Assembly: GCF_026625125.1 (NCBI RefSeq) | Contig: NZ_CP113097.1 | Location: 496,001 to 560,000 of the forward strand | Length of the DNA: 64,000 nt | Direction: 5' to 3' | From: Pseudomonas putida | GTDB lineage: Bacteria > Pseudomonadota > Gammaproteobacteria > Pseudomonadales > Pseudomonadaceae | Shown here: positions 58,950 to 64,000 of the stretch, piece after piece | How the letters are laid out: every line of letters begins with the position of its first letter | How positions within the stretch are numbered: the first letter of the stretch is position 1 | Made by a program: the position numbers and the translations under genes | The notes under the pieces: generated by a model | Databases searched by the model: none | Told to the model about the DNA's origin: nothing | What the model saw: only the letters and a program-made list of their open reading frames with translations

Positions 58950-60026
58950 TCACAGCTTTGTGGACTGCAGCAGATACGCTTCGATTTCCTTGCGCTGGGC
59001 TCCGAGCGAGAGGCGCAGGCATGGATGACGCAGGCATTGGCGTAACTGTTCCGGCTCCATCGGCCCATAGCGGTCGTTGAGATTCTGCAGTGCCTTGTCC
59101 CACCAGGCAGGCGCACAGGCGCGGTCGAATTCGTTGGGGTAGGCGTAGCTGCCATACAACAGTTCGCGGGCAAACTGGCGTTCGCGGCTGGGCAGGGTCA
59201 AGCTCATGGCCTTGTAACCCAGGCGTTGCAAGGTTGGCGGGCGCGGCAGCTGGTCGTTCACCAACAGCACGTCGGCCAAGGCGGCAGCGCTCAGAGGCTG
59301 GGCTCCGTGCTTGCGCAACCAGGCCTGGATCTTGGCCCGGAACTGGGCTTTGCGGCTCCAGTAGTGGTGGATTACATCGGTGCATTCAGCCAGCGCCAAC
59401 GTGCGGTAGGCAGCAACCGCCAGGCAGAACTCTTCCAGCGTATAGGCCGTGGGAACCAGGGGGTGGAATTCGTCCATCATCGCAATCGAGTGGTCCAGGA
59501 TCCCCGCATCTTCGGCGGTCAGGCCAATCACGCCGGAGTTGACCATAGGCATCTGGCAGTCTGCCAAGCCACGCGCTTGAAGGAGGGGCTGCAGGTTCTG
59601 GTAGAGCAGGCACGTGCGATTTTCGCCGTAGCGCCCGCCGATCGCGTTGCACAGCAGGCTGCCGGGTTTGACCCGCTGGAACAGTGTCAGCGGCGACTTG
59701 CGGAAAAATGTGTCGGTGTCGATCAGGACGGCCCGCGGATGTTGCTGGAGTACCTGGCGCAACACGACGTGCTTGCTGCGGAAATGGTACCCGTGAGGTT
59801 CGTTCCAGGCCTTGCGGGTTGCCTCATCGAGCAGATGGACCGTGACCGGCAGCTGGGCATAGGGCTGCGGATTATCGGTATAGACCTGGATGTGCATGGC
59901 TTGGCCTGCGGACGTGCCCAGGTGGGCCAGTGCGCTGACGATGCTGAAGCAGGCTTCCTGGTGATAGGTGGCAGGGCCGAAGGCCAGATAGACCAGCTGA
60001 GGGCGCGAGGGCGTGAGAGGTTGCAT
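58950..60026 (-). CDS. Putative glycosyltransferase (nucleotide-sugar fold)
   Basis: 358 residues that look like a GT-A glycosyltransferase: LVYLAFGPATYHQEACFSIV at the start, a metal-site DxD in RAVLIDTDTFFRK, and MPMVNSGVIGL further on. No membrane span or signal peptide, so it is probably cytosolic. The start at 60026 follows a TTG three codons upstream that would also be in frame; neither has a strong ribosome site. No surface polysaccharide genes are near, so donor and acceptor cannot be guessed. Confidence 0.65.
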   Translation of the reverse strand: MQPLTPSRPQLVYLAFGPATYHQEACFSIVSALAHLGTSAGQAMHIQVYTDNPQPYAQLPVTVHLLDEATRKAWNEPHGYHFRSKHVVLRQVLQQHPRAVLIDTDTFFRKSPLTLFQRVKPGSLLCNAIGGRYGENRTCLLYQNLQPLLQARGLADCQMPMVNSGVIGLTAEDAGILDHSIAMMDEFHPLVPTAYTLEEFCLAVAAYRTLALAECTDVIHHYWSRKAQFRAKIQAWLRKHGAQPLSAAALADVLLVNDQLPRPPTLQRLGYKAMSLTLPSRERQFARELLYGSYAYPNEFDRACAPAWWDKALQNLNDRYGPMEPEQLRQCLRHPCLRLSLGAQRKEIEAYLLQSTKL

Positions 60027-60051
60027 GGCTGGCAAGACTCGATTGAACCAG

Positions 60052-60088
60052 AAAAAGTTAAGGCTTTAGTCTATGACTAGAGCCTTAA
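60052..60088 (-). terminator. metF terminator
   Basis: The minus strand has TTAAGGCT, near-perfect inner pairing TAGT/ACTA, and AGCCTTAA, then CTTTTTC. A good intrinsic terminator 32 bases after the metF stop. Confidence 0.85.
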
Positions 60089-60119
60089 GCATTTCTGAAC
60101 GAGATCTTGCCAAAAAATT

Positions 60120-60965
60120 TCAGCGAGGCAGCTTCAGGTTGTTCCAGATCGCCAGGCTCGGCTCTGCCTGGTTCAGGGTGTAGAAATGCAGGCCCGGTGC
60201 ACCGCCTTGCAGCAGTTGTTCGCACATGTGGCTGATGACTTCTTCACCGAAGGCCTGAATGCTGGCGGCATCGTCGGCATAGGCTTCCAGCTGTTTGCGG
60301 ATCCAGCGCGGGATTTCAGCGCCGCAGGCGTCAGAGAAGCGCGCCAGCTTGCTGTAGTTGGTGATCGGCATGATGCCGGGCACTACCGGAATATCCACGC
60401 CCAGCTTCTGTGCGCGCTCGACAAAGTAGAAATAGCTGTCGGCATTGAAGAAGTACTGGGTGATGGCGCTGTCGGCACCGGCCTTGACCTTGTGAACGAA
60501 GTTGGCAAGGTCGGCTTCGAAGTGGCGTGCCTGCGGGTGCATTTCCGGATAGGCAGCCACTTCCAGGTGGAAGTGATCACCGGTTTCCTGGCGGATGAAC
60601 TCGACGAGGTCGCTGGCGTAGCGCAGCTCGCCGCTGGCCATGCCCATGCCAGAGGGCAGGTCACCACGCAGGGCGACGATACGCTTGATGCCTGCCGTCT
60701 TGTATTCGGCCAGCAGGGCGCGCAGCTCGTCTTTGGTATCGCCGACGCACGACAGATGCGGTGCGGCAGGCACCTTCACTTCGTTCTCCAGCTGCCGCAC
60801 GGTGTTCAGCGTGCGGTCGCGCGTCGAGCCCCCGGCACCGTAGGTGCAGGAGAAGAAGTCCGGATTGTAGGTGGCCAGTTGGCGGGCCACGCCCATCAGC
60901 TTTTCATGACCGGCATCGGTCTTGGTCGGGAAAAATTCGAAACTGTAGCGGCGTTCTTGTGACAT
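60120..60965 (-). CDS. metF: 5,10-methylenetetrahydrofolate reductase
   Basis: FAD enzyme that makes 5-methyltetrahydrofolate for methionine synthase. The ATG at 60965 (MSQERRYSFEFFPTKTDAGH) has GAGGAA 7 bases upstream; 281 residues. Family motifs: DFFSCTYGAGGSTRDRT, APHLSCVGDT, IVALRGDLPSG, EVAAYPEMHPQA, ITQYFFNADSYFYFV and APGLHFYTLNQAEPS. It is downstream of ahcY, with element I between, so both genes of the methyl cycle probably share the SAH riboswitch. Confidence 0.97.
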   Translation of the reverse strand: MSQERRYSFEFFPTKTDAGHEKLMGVARQLATYNPDFFSCTYGAGGSTRDRTLNTVRQLENEVKVPAAPHLSCVGDTKDELRALLAEYKTAGIKRIVALRGDLPSGMGMASGELRYASDLVEFIRQETGDHFHLEVAAYPEMHPQARHFEADLANFVHKVKAGADSAITQYFFNADSYFYFVERAQKLGVDIPVVPGIMPITNYSKLARFSDACGAEIPRWIRKQLEAYADDAASIQAFGEEVISHMCEQLLQGGAPGLHFYTLNQAEPSLAIWNNLKLPR

Positions 60966-60974
60966 CACTCGTTC

Positions 60975-61130
60975 CTCAAGCAGCAAGCTGCTAGCGGCAA
61001 GCTGCAAGTAAAAGCCAGATCGGTGATGGCCGATCTGGCTTGGCATCGTTCAAGATCGTGGGTGCTGGAGCTGCAAGCGGCAATGGCACTGTCTGCCTTT
61101 TCTTGCCGCTTGCCGCTTCAAGCTTGCCGC

Positions 61131-61133
<3 letters not shown>
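60975..61133. repeat. Heptad-armed element I
   Basis: CAAGCTG-type units on the left, an inner hairpin AGCCAGATCGG/CCGATCTGGCT (about 61014-61041), a second short set of units and reverse-complement units ending TTGCCGCTTA, which contains the ahcY stop codon. The core shares CGGTGATGGCCG with element B. Confidence 0.85.
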
Positions 61134-62798
<1,665 letters not shown>

Positions 62799-62836
62799 TC
62801 ATTACCGTACGTTAGCCAAGCAGGTCAGGAGTACAG

Positions 62837-63238
62837 ATGAACTTTCACACCCGCAAATGGGTAAAACCCGAAGACCTCAACCCCAACGGCACGCTGTTCG
62901 GCGGCAGCCTGTTGCGCTGGATCGACGAAGAGGCGGCGATCTATGCCATTGTCCAATTGGGCAACCAGCGCGTGGTGACCAAGTACATGTCGGAGATCAA
63001 CTTCGTCAGTGCCTCGCGCCAGGGCGACATCATCGAGCTGGGCATCACTGCCACCGAGTTCGGCCGCACCTCGATCACCCTCAAGTGTGAAGTACGCAAC
63101 AAGATCACCCGCAAGAGCATCCTGACCGTCGACAAGATGGTCTTCGTCAACCTGGGCGAGGATGGCCAGCCGGCGGCCCATGGGCGGACCGAGATCAAGT
63201 ATGTTCAGGACCAGTTTCCGGACAGCGCCGTAGAGTAA
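62837..63238 (+). CDS. Acyl-CoA thioesterase, hotdog fold (YciA-like)
   Basis: Hydrolyses acyl-CoA thioesters in the cytosol. 133 residues: RKWVKPEDLNPNGTLFGGSL with RWIDEEAAIYA, the catalytic-Asp region of the acyl-CoA hydrolase hotdog group, then FVSASRQGDIIELGI and FGRTSITLKCEVRN. AGGAG lies 4-8 bases before the ATG. It is divergent from ahcY. Chain-length preference is unknown. Confidence 0.92.
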   Translation: MNFHTRKWVKPEDLNPNGTLFGGSLLRWIDEEAAIYAIVQLGNQRVVTKYMSEINFVSASRQGDIIELGITATEFGRTSITLKCEVRNKITRKSILTVDKMVFVNLGEDGQPAAHGRTEIKYVQDQFPDSAVE

Positions 63239-63261
63239 CGTGCTAGGGCTGCTGCGCAGCC

Positions 63262-63392
63262 CATCGCCGGCAAGCCGGCTCCCACCGCGACCGCGCAGGT
63301 CTTCAGATCTGCGCTTTACCTGTGGCCGCAACTGTCTTGCCCAACCTCTAATAGCCGGCGCAACCCATGTGGGGTTTGCCGGCGAAAGGGCC
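63262..63392. repeat. REP sequences after the thioesterase gene
   Basis: CATCGCCGGCAAGCCGGCTC (63262) is the same REP core found at 24003. A partial, weaker copy in the opposite direction (TTTGCCGGCGAAAGGGCC) lies near 63374. They lie between the convergent thioesterase and antiporter genes. Confidence 0.75.
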
Positions 63393-63411
63393 GTACGGCG
63401 AGCCCGGGTTT

Positions 63412-64000
63412 TCAGGGTTGTGCGCTGACCTTGCGCACCACCCGCCCGATGCTCAAGCCTTGTACCAGGATCGACGACAGCACCACGATGTAGGTGATCG
63501 AAAGCAGCAGGTCACGCTCCTCGCCCAACGGCAGCGACAATGCCAGCGCCACCGATACCCCCCCACGCAAGCCGCCCCAGGTCAGGACCCGTATGGTGCC
63601 CTTGGGCACACTACGCCAGCGGCGCAGCAACAGGATCGCAGGGGCCACTGTCAGCAGCCGCGACAACAGCACCGCCAGCGCCAGCACACCGCCAGCCGCC
63701 AGGTGTAGCCAGTTGAACGGCAGCAGCAACAGCTCCAGGCCGATCAGGGCGAAGAGCAGGGCGTTGAGCATGTCGTCGATCAACTCCCAGAAACCGTCCA
63801 TGTAGCGACGGGTCATGTCGTTCATCGCCAGGTTGCGCCCCAGGTTGCCGATGATCAGCCCGGCCACCACCATCGCGATCGGTGCCGAAACATGCAGCTC
63901 GTAGCACATGGCCGAGCCACCGATGACCAGCGCCAGGGTCAGCATGACCTCGACCTGGTACTGCTCGACGCTCTTGATCATGCGGTAGGTGGCGTAACCG
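63412..64000 (-). CDS. Na+/H+ antiporter, CPA1 family, C-terminal part only
   Basis: The frame is open to the end of the window (GYATYRMIKSVEQYQVEVML), so the N-terminus is missing; the ATG at 63981 is internal. About six hydrophobic spans remain, with NALLFALIGLELLLLP and LTWGGLRGGVSVALALSLP, the latter a CPA1 (NhaP/NHE) signature with the Arg and Gly pattern. It probably exchanges Na+ or K+ for protons across the inner membrane. No cytoplasmic tail follows the last span beyond about 20 residues. Confidence 0.9.
   Translation of the reverse strand, partial: GYATYRMIKSVEQYQVEVMLTLALVIGGSAMCYELHVSAPIAMVVAGLIIGNLGRNLAMNDMTRRYMDGFWELIDDMLNALLFALIGLELLLLPFNWLHLAAGGVLALAVLLSRLLTVAPAILLLRRWRSVPKGTIRVLTWGGLRGGVSVALALSLPLGEERDLLLSITYIVVLSSILVQGLSIGRVVRKVSAQP

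Overview
The window comes from a Pseudomonas, most probably of the P. putida group. It has the medium-chain polyhydroxyalkanoate cluster phaC1-phaZ-phaC2-phaD facing phaI-phaF, the overlapping pyrB/pyrC' pair with a dead dihydroorotase, a Pil-Chp chemosensory cluster, HBM-sized chemoreceptors with FliA-type promoters, an S-adenosylhomocysteine (SAH) riboswitch before ahcY, and Pseudomonas REP sequences. Coding density is high and most genes are in tight or overlapping operons. I see no rRNA, tRNA or CRISPR array. Gene names rest on recognition of protein sequence, because no search was run.

Layout. 1-4206: osmoregulated periplasmic glucan synthesis (mdoG, cut by the window edge, and mdoH). 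4422-7023: a polar amino acid ABC importer. 7242-11284: two tandem paralogous chemoreceptors on the minus strand. 17365 down to 11385: a housekeeping minus-strand run, ubiE-ubiJ-ubiB, hisI-hisE, tatA-tatB-tatC and an rsmE-like gene. 17490-17765: a small PHA-granule-associated protein. 17802-22535: a giant DUF6543 (dermonecrotic-toxin-like) gene beside the PHA locus. 22779-29074: PHA phasins, regulator, synthases and depolymerase. 29427-32121: a DUF971 protein and the HslVU protease with a heat-shock promoter. 32307-38293: pyrC'-pyrB-pyrR-ruvX-algH-tonB-gshB, all minus. 38536-47325: pilG-pilH-pilI-pilJ-chpA-chpC, without pilK or chpB. 47588-54212: TrhA/hemolysin III, canonical rsmE, bioA, an unknown protein, a secreted flavin amine oxidase, cytochrome b561 and YceI. 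54213-55975: a small scar region with an internally deleted IS4-type element, a HigB/HigA-like toxin-antitoxin pair, a TonB-receptor fragment and a further IS end. 55976-60026: rhlE, an orphan periplasmic binding protein and a putative glycosyltransferase. 60120-62540: metF and ahcY, the methyl cycle, under an SAH riboswitch. 62837-64000: an acyl-CoA thioesterase and the end of a Na+/H+ antiporter.

How genes work together. PhaC1 and PhaC2 polymerise 3-hydroxyacyl-CoA and PhaZ mobilises the polymer. PhaI and PhaF coat and segregate granules, and PhaD controls the locus. UbiE, UbiJ and UbiB act in ubiquinone synthesis. PilJ, PilI, ChpA, PilG and PilH form a type IV pilus signalling pathway. AhcY removes SAH and MetF supplies methyl groups for recycling homocysteine.

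The most unusual non-coding signal is a family of elements built from arms of a 7-base unit (about CAAGCTG) around a variable core. It occurs at nine places in 64 kb. Eight lie at the 3' end of a gene, several touching the stop codon. Three have expanded differently: a duplicated core, a 99-bp triplication and a 21-copy hexanucleotide microsatellite.
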